In this document: positions 8,329 through 16,518 of the stretch, piece after piece
How positions within the stretch are numbered: position 1 is the first letter of the stretch
Layout: each line of letters begins with the position of its first letter
NCBI GenBank assembly: GCA_902492655.1
Contig: CABUMF010000004.1
Coordinates: 1 to 64,000 of the forward strand
Source of the DNA: an uncultured Eubacteriales bacterium
Lineage (GTDB): Bacteria > Bacillota > Clostridia > HGM11514
Direction: 5' to 3'
DNA: 64,000 nucleotides
Program-made: the position numbers and the translations under genes
The notes under the pieces: model-generated
Told to the model about the DNA's origin: nothing
Databases searched by the model: none
The model's input: the letters and a program-made list of their open reading frames with translations, nothing else

Positions 8329-8349
8329 ACCACATAATTTCGATTATGT
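8329..8349 (-). repeat. Right inverted repeat of the DNA inversion switch
   Basis: An exact reverse-complement copy of 8064-8084. Here the palindrome extends to a 10-bp stem with a TTCG loop (8329-8352) and is followed by TCTTTTTGATTTT. On the plus strand it therefore also looks like a terminator, one that would catch the promoter's transcript after inversion. Confidence 0.85.
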
Positions 8350-8363
8350 GGTTCTTTTTGATT

Positions 8364-9203
8364 TTACAGCCGTAAAAGCCCTAATTTCTGTATTTGTCGG
8401 CGGTGTGTTTCTCCTGTTTCCATAGTATAAATACGGGTAGTATTTACGCTTGAATGACCGAGTATATCGGCAAGGCGTACAATATCCTTTTGAATTGAAT
8501 AAAATGTTCTTGCGAATAGATGTCTGAGATTGTGAGGGAACACCTTTGTCCTTGCAACACCGGCTCTTTCGCAGAGAGCTTTCATCATTTTCCATATATT
8601 AGAACGGTCAAGCGGTCTCCCGTTTCTTGAAACAAATACAGAGCCACTTGTGATTTTTTGCTCTTTTGAGTATTTCAAAAGCATTTTGCAAAGCTCCTTA
8701 GGGAGTATTACCACACGCATTTTGCCTTTCAGATTGATTTGTGCTTTTTGTCCTTTCAAGCTCTCAACCGTTATATAGCAAAGCTCCGATACCCGTATTA
8801 CGGTTGAACATATCGTCTGCATCAGAAAATACAACTGCTTATTTCTCATGCTTTTTGCTGCAATCAAAAGCCGTTCGTATTCCTCCTTTGTCAGCTCATT
8901 GTCCTTGTTGGCAAATATCTGTCTTTGAATTTTTAGATTTTTCACCCTAAGGTTATACCATTCGTTAAATGTGAAAAAGCTGTTAAGCGATGACAAAACG
9001 GAATTAACGCTTGCCGGCGCATATTTTTTTGTCAGGTATTCCTTATAAGCAAGCACCGTTTCCTTATCGAGCTCTTTATCTCCGAGCCAATCGGTAAAGG
9101 CATTTATATCCCGTATATATTTCTCGACCGTTGCTGCAGATTTTTCATCTTCAATCAAGTATTTGCGAAAACTATTTATGAGTTCATTTGATATTTTTTT
9201 CAT
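8364..9203 (-). CDS. Tyrosine recombinase, probable invertase for the adjacent switch
   Basis: 279 residues; ATG behind GGAAAGGAG. Residues 1-95 are a SAM-like core-binding domain and 100-279 the catalytic domain. All active-site residues are visible: R137 (IRVSEL), K161 (LKGKMR), H224 and R227 (HNLRH), H250 (GHSS) and the nucleophile Y259 (RIYT). There is no excisionase, relaxase, cargo or duplicated target site nearby, so it is not an obvious mobile-element integrase. Its 3' end lies 15 bp from one of two exact inverted repeats flanking a promoter. The simplest reading is a dedicated or regional invertase, functionally like RecV or Bacteroides Mpi-type enzymes. It could also act on sites elsewhere. 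Confidence 0.9.
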   Translation of the reverse strand: MKKISNELINSFRKYLIEDEKSAATVEKYIRDINAFTDWLGDKELDKETVLAYKEYLTKKYAPASVNSVLSSLNSFFTFNEWYNLRVKNLKIQRQIFANKDNELTKEEYERLLIAAKSMRNKQLYFLMQTICSTVIRVSELCYITVESLKGQKAQINLKGKMRVVILPKELCKMLLKYSKEQKITSGSVFVSRNGRPLDRSNIWKMMKALCERAGVARTKVFPHNLRHLFARTFYSIQKDIVRLADILGHSSVNTTRIYTMETGETHRRQIQKLGLLRL

Positions 9204-9371
9204 GGTAATAAAACTCCTTTCCTATTATTATATTCTACCACGAAAATGATAATATACATAAAGGTTTGCAGATAATTTCTTGTATAATTTTTTTCTGAAC
9301 AATTTTCGAAACGGCTTGATATTTTTAAACTGCCCTCCTGACAGATAATTAATAAAAAAGCTCAAAAGCCC

Positions 9372-9400
9372 TTGACAAATCTCTCGAATTGTAATATAAT
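9372..9400 (+). promoter_or_regulatory. Consensus sigma-A promoter of the ROK gene
   Basis: TTGACA (9372-9377), 17-bp spacer, TATAAT (9395-9400); both hexamers are perfect. Confidence 0.88.
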
Positions 9401-9430
9401 TAATTTGTAAATCCACTGGACAAATTAATT
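9398..9430. promoter_or_regulatory. Palindromic operator for the ROK repressor
   Basis: A perfect inverted repeat AATTAATTTGT-N11-ACAAATTAATT. The left arm overlaps the -10 and the right arm reaches the ribosome-binding site, so binding would block initiation. Spacing and position fit autorepression by the ROK-family HTH protein encoded immediately after it. Confidence 0.8.
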
Positions 9431-9442
9431 AGAGGTGATATT

Positions 9443-10579
9443 TTGAGTGAATCCGCAAACAGCCAACAGCTTATAAAGGAAAATCATCTTAAGCAGGTAT
9501 TTTCTCTTATTCACGAGGTTGACGGAATTTCAAGAGCCGATATAAAAAAGCTTACCAAAATGAGCGCAACCACCGTTTCTGCGTTGGTTGACGAGCTGAT
9601 CGACAAGGGACTTGTGACGGAATCGGGCATGAAAAGTGCAACTACAAGCGGCAGAAAGGCTATTTCCCTATCGGTTAATCCCTCAGGCGGTTTTTTTGCG
9701 GTAGTAACCGTTTCGGGCTATCATTTCAGGCTGTGCCTTTTTGATTTGTCCTTTAACGAAGTTTTTTCAAAAGCGGTTGGCTATGACAGTTCCCTGCCCA
9801 TATCGGATTTACTTGTGAAATTCCTGAAGGAAAACATTACCCTTCAGGGCTACGGAAAGCTTTTGGGCATAACCATGGGTGTTCCCGCAATTATAGACTC
9901 TGAGCATAATGTTGTTTCCTCCACTGTCTTAAATCTTATTCCCGGGGACGATTTTTACAGTGCTGTATGCGAAAACTTTCCCAATTCAAAGGTGGTAATC
10001 TGCAACAACTCGGTTCTTGCGGCATATGCCGAAACGGAATTCGGCGAAGTTGACGCAGAAAGCATTATTTCCGTTGATATAAGTGACGGTGTGGGTGCAT
10101 CGGCTATAGTGGGTGGCGCTCCATTTTTGGGAAGTGCCGGCATGGCGTGTGAGTTCGGTCATGTGAGCGTGGATATGAACGGCAAAAAGTGTCGCTGCGG
10201 CTCAAGAGGCTGCATTGAAACCTTGGTGAGTGTTCCGGCAATTTTAGAAAAGGCATCCGAAATATGCGGTGAAAAGATTACAACCTCGAGCCTTTTGGAA
10301 GCCGTTACCAAAAACAGAGAACTCAGCGCATACATAGACAATGTTTGCAGTATTCTTGCCTTTGGCATAAACAATCTTATCAACATATTCGATCCCGAGG
10401 CGGTAGTTATAGGCGGTGATATTCTCGTTTTGGGCGAGGGCTTCATTTCAAAGCTTAGAACGGAGCTTTCAAAGCTTTCACTCCCGGGAAGGAATGTATC
10501 GGTTCAAGGCTCAACCCTTGGGGATAACGCTGAATTCAAGGGCGGAGCGAAATATATTTTTGACTGTCTTTTTAAATAA
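9443..10579 (+). CDS. ROK-family transcriptional repressor (XylR/NagC type)
   Basis: 378 residues; TTG start behind AGAGGTG. Residues about 10-75 are a winged helix-turn-helix (SRADIKKLTKMSATTVSALVDELI). Residues 85-378 are the ROK sugar-binding fold. The zinc motif is intact: H240, then C250, C252 and C257 (CRCGSRGCIE). The usual NDA catalytic Asp of ROK kinases is replaced by Ser190 (CNNSVLAA), so it should sense a sugar rather than phosphorylate it. It probably represses itself and the two genes after it through the palindrome at 9398-9430. The inducer is unknown. Confidence 0.9.
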   Translation: MSESANSQQLIKENHLKQVFSLIHEVDGISRADIKKLTKMSATTVSALVDELIDKGLVTESGMKSATTSGRKAISLSVNPSGGFFAVVTVSGYHFRLCLFDLSFNEVFSKAVGYDSSLPISDLLVKFLKENITLQGYGKLLGITMGVPAIIDSEHNVVSSTVLNLIPGDDFYSAVCENFPNSKVVICNNSVLAAYAETEFGEVDAESIISVDISDGVGASAIVGGAPFLGSAGMACEFGHVSVDMNGKKCRCGSRGCIETLVSVPAILEKASEICGEKITTSSLLEAVTKNRELSAYIDNVCSILAFGINNLINIFDPEAVVIGGDILVLGEGFISKLRTELSKLSLPGRNVSVQGSTLGDNAEFKGGAKYIFDCLFK

Positions 10580-10615
10580 TTAAATAAATTTATAATATGA
10601 AAGGATGATTTAATC

Positions 10616-11887
10616 ATGGCAGAAAAAGAAATCGTAATGAATGGTGCCGGCGTTGAGGAACTGGGCTTCCCCATGTGGCCTCAGTTTGCACCCGAAACTC
10701 TCGAGGATGTTCTCGAGCCTTTAAAAAACGGTAAGGTTAACTATTGGACCGGCCCTAAGGGTATGGAATTTGAAGAAGCCTGGGCAAAATGGATAGGTGC
10801 AAAAATGGCTATCTCCTGCACCAACGGTACGGCTGCACTTCACATTGCTCTTGCATCCTTAAACATCGGTCCGGGAGATGAGGTTATTGTTCCCTCATAC
10901 TCCTTTATCGCCTCCTCTTTTTCGGTTGTTCAGGCAGGTGCTATTCCGGTTTTTGCCGATGTAACGGACGATCACACACTTGATCCCGATTGCATCGAGG
11001 CTCTCATCACTCCAAGAACCAAGGCTATAATCGTTGTACATCTCTACGGTACGGTTGCGGATATGGGACCGATTCTGGAAATTGCCAAAAAGCACAACCT
11101 CAAGGTTGTTGAAGACTGCGCACAGTGCTTCGGCGGCGAATACAAGGGCACAAAGGCAGGTCTTATAGGCGATGTTGGCTGCTTCAGCTTCTGTCAGAGC
11201 AAGCATTTCACAACCGGCGGAGAAGGCGGTATGGTTGTTACAAACGATGAGGAACTCGGCTGGGAATGCCGCTCCTTCAGAGATCACGGCTACGATGTTA
11301 AAACAAGAATGAGTATGCTGGCTCTTGAAGAAAAGCTCCCCTACATTCACAGAAGAGTAGGCTTTAACTACAGAATGACCGAAATTCAGTCAATCATCGG
11401 TATCAACGAGCTCAAGAGGCTTGACAACTGGAACCTCGCTCGCCGCTTCAAATACGCTAAAATGTATGACGAGGCTTTTTCGGGCTACAAGGGTATCAAA
11501 AAGCTCCCTGTTAACACCCCCGAAAGAAAGAACGCTTACTGGTGGTATCCGATGCTTGTTGACCTTGATGTACTGGATTGCGATGCTCCCACAATAGTTA
11601 AGGAGCTCGGTGCATCGGGAATCCCCTGCTACGGTATTCAGTGGCCCGAAGCTTATGAAGAACAAGCTTACAGAGAGCACGGCGGCTTCGGTACGGCTAA
11701 GTTCCCCTTTGAATCAAAGGAATATGCCGACAAGGACGCTGTTGACTACAGCAAGGCATTCTGCAAAAACGCCAACGCATTAAGAGCGCAGACTGTTTGC
11801 CTCTTCCTCCATCCTTCCTGGGAAGAAGTTCACATTCAAAGATGTATAGCAGGGCTTAAGGCAATTATCGAAAAGCACTTAAAATAG
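10616..11887 (+). CDS. DegT/DnrJ/EryC1/StrS-family PLP-dependent aminotransferase
   Basis: 423 residues; ATG behind GAAAGGATG. Fold-type I sugar aminotransferase: substrate-proximal motif at 68-73 (SCTNGTAALH), PLP-contacting D167 (VVEDCAQ), and the Schiff-base lysine K196 (SFCQSKHFTTGGEGG). These enzymes transfer an amino group to keto-sugars, often nucleotide-linked. It lies between the ROK repressor and a Gfo/Idh oxidoreductase. A dehydrogenase plus aminotransferase pair can make an amino sugar from a 3-keto-sugar, as in the NtdA/NtdC kanosamine pathway of Bacillus. That parallel is inference and the substrate is open. Confidence 0.9.
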   Translation: MAEKEIVMNGAGVEELGFPMWPQFAPETLEDVLEPLKNGKVNYWTGPKGMEFEEAWAKWIGAKMAISCTNGTAALHIALASLNIGPGDEVIVPSYSFIASSFSVVQAGAIPVFADVTDDHTLDPDCIEALITPRTKAIIVVHLYGTVADMGPILEIAKKHNLKVVEDCAQCFGGEYKGTKAGLIGDVGCFSFCQSKHFTTGGEGGMVVTNDEELGWECRSFRDHGYDVKTRMSMLALEEKLPYIHRRVGFNYRMTEIQSIIGINELKRLDNWNLARRFKYAKMYDEAFSGYKGIKKLPVNTPERKNAYWWYPMLVDLDVLDCDAPTIVKELGASGIPCYGIQWPEAYEEQAYREHGGFGTAKFPFESKEYADKDAVDYSKAFCKNANALRAQTVCLFLHPSWEEVHIQRCIAGLKAIIEKHLK

Positions 11888-11912
11888 AATTTATTATAGG
11901 GAGATTAAAAAT

Positions 11913-12962
11913 ATGAAAAAAATCAAATGGGGCGTTATCGGTTGCGGCGGTATCGCTGACAGAAAAACCATTCCGGGCATGATGCTTGCAAACAATGTGG
12001 AATTGGTTTCTGTTATGGACGCCGATATTGATATAGCCGAAAAGGTTAAAGAAAAGTATAATGCAAAGTATGCCTTCGATAACTACGAAGCTATTCTCGC
12101 TCAGGATGAAATCGAAGCGGTTTACATTGCTTCTCCTGTGTTTTTCCATAAGGAGCAGGCAATCGCCGCTGCAAAAGCAAAAAAGCACATTCTTCTTGAA
12201 AAGCCCGTTGCCCTCACCACCTCCGATGCCGAAGAAATCAAAAGGGTATGTGAGGAAAACGGCGTTAAAATCAGCATAGGCTTCCTTATGAGATTCCACG
12301 GTTATCACCAAAGAATAAAGGAAATAATTGCTGAAGGCAAAATAGGTGAAATAGTTTCAATGCGCGGTCAGTTTACCTGCTGGTATCCCGACATCGAAGG
12401 CGCATGGAGACAGAAAAAAGCTCTCTCGGGAGGCGGTGCTTTGGTTGATATGGGAATCCATGTTATCGACCTTCTTCACTACCTTTCGGGGCTTAAGACC
12501 ACGGAGGTTGTTGCTTTCAACCAGACTCAGACCTTCGGATACGAGGTTGACGATTCGTCGGCAGTTATTATGAAGATGGAAAACGGCTCTACCGCATTTG
12601 TTGATTCAAATTTCAACATTCCCGATGCGGCTTCCGTTGCAAAGCTCGAAATCTACGGTACAAAGGGCTCTATCGTTGCATCCGGTACACTTGCTCAGGC
12701 TGAGGTGGGTACGGTAAACATTCTTATCAGCGACGATTCCCTCGCATATGACGCAAATCAGGAAAGAAACGAAATCGTTCCCCTTTCCCTTGAGGGCACA
12801 CCCTTAGGTAATATGTACACCAAAGAGGTTGAGCAGTTCGGAAATTCAATCATTAACGACACCTGTCCTCCCGTAAGCATCGACAGCGCAATCTTCGACC
12901 AGAAGGTTGTCGAAGCAGCTTATAAATCCGGAGAAAACAAGGTTTTTGTCCCCGTTAAATAG
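11913..12962 (+). CDS. Gfo/Idh/MocA-family NAD(P)-dependent sugar oxidoreductase
   Basis: 349 residues; ATG behind AGGGAG. The Rossmann nucleotide motif is at residues 8-14 (VIGCGGIA), and the EKP motif with catalytic lysine K97 is at 96-98. The C-terminal alpha/beta domain has the usual DMGIHVIDLL histidine helix near 180. It oxidises or reduces a hydroxyl or keto group of a sugar or inositol. It is the third gene of the ROK-aminotransferase unit (25-bp gap), so it probably supplies or consumes the keto-sugar used by the aminotransferase. Confidence 0.9.
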   Translation: MKKIKWGVIGCGGIADRKTIPGMMLANNVELVSVMDADIDIAEKVKEKYNAKYAFDNYEAILAQDEIEAVYIASPVFFHKEQAIAAAKAKKHILLEKPVALTTSDAEEIKRVCEENGVKISIGFLMRFHGYHQRIKEIIAEGKIGEIVSMRGQFTCWYPDIEGAWRQKKALSGGGALVDMGIHVIDLLHYLSGLKTTEVVAFNQTQTFGYEVDDSSAVIMKMENGSTAFVDSNFNIPDAASVAKLEIYGTKGSIVASGTLAQAEVGTVNILISDDSLAYDANQERNEIVPLSLEGTPLGNMYTKEVEQFGNSIINDTCPPVSIDSAIFDQKVVEAAYKSGENKVFVPVK

Positions 12963-12989
12963 CTCGTAAACATTCATAAATTCAATAAC

Positions 12990-13040
12990 AGGGTGTAGCA
13001 AGATGATTTTTGAAATCGTTTTGCACACCCTCTTTTGATG
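12990..13040 (+). terminator. Terminator between convergent genes
   Basis: A long imperfect stem (AGGGTGT...ACACCCT, extended inward with wobble pairs) followed by CTTTTG. It ends the ROK-aminotransferase-oxidoreductase transcript. Confidence 0.6.
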
Positions 13041-13042
13041 TA

Positions 13043-13510
13043 TCATTTTGCCAAATCCGAAAGCGTATCCCCGGTGATGCGGTATGTAGTCCAGTCATCC
13101 AATTGCTTTGCTCCCAAAGACAAATAAAAATCAATGCTCGGCTTGTTCCAATCAAGACAGCACCATTCAAGCCTTCCGCAACCTCTCTCTTTTGCAATCT
13201 GAGCAAGCTTTTTTAACAGTCCTTTACCATACCCTTTTCCTCGATACTGCGGCTTTACGAACAAATCCTCCAAATATATACCGGCACGACCTAAAAATGT
13301 CGAGAAATTATGAAAAAAGAGGGCAAATCCTACCTCGGTATCGCCTTCCAAAGCAAAAATCACCTCTGCTTTTTTCTTTTCAAAAATCCATTCCCTGAGT
13401 AAATCTTCGGTTGCCGAAACTTCATCAAGCATATTTTCGTATTTTGCCAATCCCCTGATAAATTCCAATATCAATGCGACATCTTTTTCGTTTGCAATCC
13501 TGAAATCCAC
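13043..13510 (-). CDS. GNAT-family N-acetyltransferase
   Basis: 155 residues; ATG behind AAGGAG. Typical GNAT fold: the acetyl-CoA pyrophosphate loop is at about 92-99 (QYRGKGYGKGL), and the last beta/alpha contains the WNKPSIDFYLSLGA motif common in polyamine- and small-amine-acetylating members. Similar short clostridial proteins resemble SAT-type diamine acetyltransferases, but the substrate cannot be set from sequence alone. It is monocistronic and convergent with the upstream sugar genes. Confidence 0.88.
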   Translation of the reverse strand: MDFRIANEKDVALILEFIRGLAKYENMLDEVSATEDLLREWIFEKKKAEVIFALEGDTEVGFALFFHNFSTFLGRAGIYLEDLFVKPQYRGKGYGKGLLKKLAQIAKERGCGRLEWCCLDWNKPSIDFYLSLGAKQLDDWTTYRITGDTLSDLAK

Positions 13511-13617
13511 TTTAATTACTCCTTTTTTATGAAATCTTTATCTGTTTCCTATCTTTAATAATGACATACGGTTTCTTTAGCAAAATCAGTATAGCATAAC
13601 AGTCAAAATATGATAAT

Positions 13618-13664
13618 ATAAAAATACAAAAGAACCCGAATTTTGCGTAAGCAAGTTCGGGTTC
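13618..13664 (-). terminator. Terminator of the epimerase/oxidoreductase operon
   Basis: Strong stem 13632-13640 with 13656-13664 (GAACCCGAA/TTCGGGTTC), with an inner TTGC-GTAA-GCAA hairpin, followed on the minus strand by TTTTGTATTTTT. Confidence 0.85.
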
Positions 13665-13685
13665 CCCTACAATTTTAAAAGAAGC

Positions 13686-14534
13686 CTAATCTTCGATAGA
13701 TCTCAAAAATGCAAGAGCTTTTTCGATAGCATGGATACATTCCTCTTTGCCCTCGTATTCAAGAGAGAAAGCGCCCTCATATCCTGCCTTTTTGAGTATT
13801 GCAATACACTGCTTAACCGGAACATCTCCGTATCCTGCGGGAGCTCCGAGGATTTTATTGCAGCCGGTGGTTACTATGCATCCCTCGCTTGGATAATCGA
13901 AGCCGTGAACATAGAAATCCTTTATATGCGCATGGATTGCGTAAGGAGCTACCCTTGAAACCGCAGTTATGGGGTTTTCGTCAACGCACAGGAAGTTTCC
14001 GATGTCGCAAAGAAGTCCGAAATTCGGATGATTTACGGCATTGAAAAGTCTTTCCATTCTTTCGCTTCCCTGGCAAATGAAGCCGTGATTTTCAACCATG
14101 GTTCTTATGCCCTTTGAAGCGGCATAATCAGCCACTTCTCTGATGTTTTGTGCAAGCTCGGGAAGACTCAAATCAAAGCTTCTGTACTTATTCTGCCAAT
14201 AGTACGCATCGTGGCGCATAAGCTTAACGCCGAGAGCTTCGGCAATATCAACATTATTCTTGGTTTCCTGTATTCCGAGCCGAGTTTCTTCTTCGGTTTC
14301 TCTTATAAGCCTTGCTCCAACGCAATAAGAGATAATTTCAATACCTGCCTTTTCGGCTCTCTCACGAATATGCTTTGCATATTCTATCGGAGTGTAGCCT
14401 TCCTCGGGAACAATATCCGAAAACTCAATAGCGTCAAAGCCAAGCTCTTTGGCTTTTTCTACGCAATCAGCCGGGGTCATTTCCCCCTTTTTTACAAGCT
14501 GTGAAAAAGAATATGAACTAACACTGATTTTCAT
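13686..14534 (-). CDS. Sugar phosphate isomerase/epimerase (TIM barrel, AP-endonuclease-2 fold)
   Basis: 282 residues; ATG behind GGAGG. Xylose-isomerase-like TIM barrel. Metal-site positions appear in the usual strands: E37 region (DAIEFSD), VENHG near 144, CDIGN near 176, HIKDF near 200, and SLEYEGKE near 258. Members include IolE/IolI and 3-dehydroshikimate- or keto-sugar-converting enzymes. It is the last gene of a three-gene operon with an oxidoreductase and a second barrel of the same family, which suggests stepwise conversion of an unusual sugar or inositol. Confidence 0.88.
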   Translation of the reverse strand: MKISVSSYSFSQLVKKGEMTPADCVEKAKELGFDAIEFSDIVPEEGYTPIEYAKHIRERAEKAGIEIISYCVGARLIRETEEETRLGIQETKNNVDIAEALGVKLMRHDAYYWQNKYRSFDLSLPELAQNIREVADYAASKGIRTMVENHGFICQGSERMERLFNAVNHPNFGLLCDIGNFLCVDENPITAVSRVAPYAIHAHIKDFYVHGFDYPSEGCIVTTGCNKILGAPAGYGDVPVKQCIAILKKAGYEGAFSLEYEGKEECIHAIEKALAFLRSIED

Positions 14535-14549
14535 AAATCAATTCCTCCG

Positions 14550-15614
14550 TTAATCAATAATTGCTTCGTGACCGGTTCTTGCAGATTCGTACAAAGCATC
14601 AAGAATCTTCATTATAACAACGCCGTCTTCTGCCTTTGACATACATTCGCATCTTCCGAGGCAGCAGTCAACAAAGTGATCAATTTCCGCATCAAACATG
14701 GGCTTTGCGTCTATGTAGCTGGCGGTATCGATAATCTGAGAATCTGTCATAAATCCGTTAATATCGGTATAAAGCTTCATGTTGTCGAGGCACAGACCGC
14801 CCTTTGTGCCGTAAAGCGTTCTGCCCCCTGCAGGCTCACAATTAAGTGCATAGCTTGCCTCAAGCAATGTGGAAGCACCGTTTTCATAACGGATAATACC
14901 AACAGCGTTTGACTCAACATTGCATATATCCTTTTTGGGATCTGCACCCTTCGGATACCAACCGACACGGGTTTTGAGGTTTGCACGATCCTCATGAAGA
15001 AGATCACTTGTAACCGCATAAACCGAAACAGGCTTCGGATTACCCATAAGATAACGGGTAAGGTCAAGAGGATGAACGCCGATGTCGATGATAGGTCCGC
15101 CGCCGGAACGGGACTTATCGGAGAACCATCCGCCCGGGTTACCGTTTCTTCTCATATATGTAGCCTTTGCATAGTAAACATCGCCGAGGTAGCCGTTGTC
15201 GATAAAATCCTTAGCGATTTTTGCTTCATTGGAAAATCTTGTAACAAAGCCGAGCATGAGAAGTTTACCGCTTTTATCGGCAACGTCCTTCATTTTCTGA
15301 GCTTCTTGCGCATTCATTGCCATAGGCTTTTCACAAAGACAGTCAAGCCCTGCTTCCAGCACCTTTATTGTACATTCTGCGTGATTGCAGTTCCAAACGC
15401 AAACATCGCAAGCGTCAAGCTCAACAGACTTAAGCATTTCGTCAACCGAAGAAAAACGCTTTTCAATTCCGAACTTATCTGCTGTTTCGTTAAGTCTTTC
15501 TTCATTAATATCGCAGATTGCCGCAAGCTCAACCTCGCTGTTTTTCACATAGCTTTCAAGATGAACATTGGCAATATTGCCTGCACCGATTAAACCTACT
15601 CTTAATTTACTCAT
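14550..15614 (-). CDS. Gfo/Idh/MocA-family oxidoreductase
   Basis: 354 residues; ATG behind GGAGG with 8-bp spacing, overlapping the upstream gene's stop (ATGA). Rossmann motif at 8-14 (LIGAGNIA) and catalytic K96 in CEKPMAM. The C-terminal domain carries DIGVHPLDLTRYLMG. It resembles myo-inositol or glucoside dehydrogenases of this large family. Being sandwiched between two TIM-barrel epimerases suggests a keto-sugar intermediate passed between them, perhaps in the catabolism of a glycoside. No cofactor preference can be read with certainty. Confidence 0.9.
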   Translation of the reverse strand: MSKLRVGLIGAGNIANVHLESYVKNSEVELAAICDINEERLNETADKFGIEKRFSSVDEMLKSVELDACDVCVWNCNHAECTIKVLEAGLDCLCEKPMAMNAQEAQKMKDVADKSGKLLMLGFVTRFSNEAKIAKDFIDNGYLGDVYYAKATYMRRNGNPGGWFSDKSRSGGGPIIDIGVHPLDLTRYLMGNPKPVSVYAVTSDLLHEDRANLKTRVGWYPKGADPKKDICNVESNAVGIIRYENGASTLLEASYALNCEPAGGRTLYGTKGGLCLDNMKLYTDINGFMTDSQIIDTASYIDAKPMFDAEIDHFVDCCLGRCECMSKAEDGVVIMKILDALYESARTGHEAIID

Positions 15615-16462
15615 TCCATTGTCCTCCTAAGAAAATCTACTGCCGTTTTAATGTCGGCTTCCGGATTGTCTCCAACCTCACGCTCTATTGTGAGGAATCC
15701 CTTATATCCTATATCCTCCAAAGCCTTGAGGTAAACAGAAAAATCAACAGAGCCTGTTCCCAGCGGAACCTCTTCAAAATATTTTACCTTCCAAACTTCC
15801 TCGGGAATCGGATGAACTGCCTGATAAATGTATTCGGGGTTGCATTTTTTAAGCATACGACCGTCTTTTGCATGAGTGTGCACGATGTAATCCTTAAGAT
15901 TGTGAACCGCAACCGCAGGATCGTCGCCCGTTACCATAACAAGGTTTGCGGGGTCAAGATTTACACCGACGCCCTTTGAACCGAGAGAATCAAGAAAACC
16001 TTTAAGGGTTGCTGATGTTTCGGGGCCTGTTTCAATAGCAAAATGCGCATTGAGCGAATCGGCATACTCGGCAAGCTCCACGCAAGCCTCCTGCATAATT
16101 TTATATCTTTCGTGGCCGGGGTTTTCGGGAACAACGCCGATATGTGTTGTAACAATATCTGTTTCAAGCTCTTTTGCAAGGTCAAGAATTCTTTTTGATT
16201 TCTCGATCAATTCCGGATTAAGCTCCTTGTTTCCAAAGCCCTTTCCCAAGTCTCCACAAAGAGCGGAAAACTTAAGACCGTTATCCTTCACAAAAGAAAG
16301 AAGATCGCGTCCCTTTGCACCCAAAAGATTTTCGGGAGCGTTTTCACCCTTTGTACAATACAGCTGCAAGCCGTCAACTCCCAAAGCAGCAGCCTTTTTA
16401 ATAGCCTCACGGGTATCGCATCTGAAAGACTCAACGATTACGCCAATAGGGAATTTATACAT
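15611..16462 (-). CDS. Sugar phosphate isomerase/epimerase (TIM barrel), first gene of operon
   Basis: 283 residues; ATG behind GGAGG. Same xylose-isomerase-like barrel as the 13686 protein but divergent: DGLQLYC at about 30, THIGV near 111, IETGPE near 143, NLDPANLVMV near 171, HTHAKD near 194, TIEREVGD near 262. The retained acidic and histidine ligands imply a divalent metal. It is read divergently from the AraC regulator gene across about 117 bp containing three operator-like repeats, so that regulator probably controls it. Confidence 0.88.
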   Translation of the reverse strand: MYKFPIGVIVESFRCDTREAIKKAAALGVDGLQLYCTKGENAPENLLGAKGRDLLSFVKDNGLKFSALCGDLGKGFGNKELNPELIEKSKRILDLAKELETDIVTTHIGVVPENPGHERYKIMQEACVELAEYADSLNAHFAIETGPETSATLKGFLDSLGSKGVGVNLDPANLVMVTGDDPAVAVHNLKDYIVHTHAKDGRMLKKCNPEYIYQAVHPIPEEVWKVKYFEEVPLGTGSVDFSVYLKALEDIGYKGFLTIEREVGDNPEADIKTAVDFLRRTME

Positions 16463-16478
16463 TTTTTTACCTCCATAC

Positions 16479-16507
16479 TTGCTTTTTTTATGTTTTTATT
16501 GTATAAT
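16479..16507 (+). promoter_or_regulatory. Promoter of the AraC gene
   Basis: TTGCTT (16479-16484), 17-bp spacer, TATAAT (16502-16507). Confidence 0.6.
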
Positions 16508-16518
16508 ATTTATATATG

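Noticed and set aside
8364..9203. Prophage or conjugative-element integrase
   Set aside because: No phage, relaxase, excisionase or tRNA attachment site is near; the adjacent inverted repeats fit an invertase better.
9228..9416. 62-codon minus-strand frame upstream of the recombinase
   Set aside because: It overlaps the ROK promoter, has no ribosome-binding site and no recognisable sequence.
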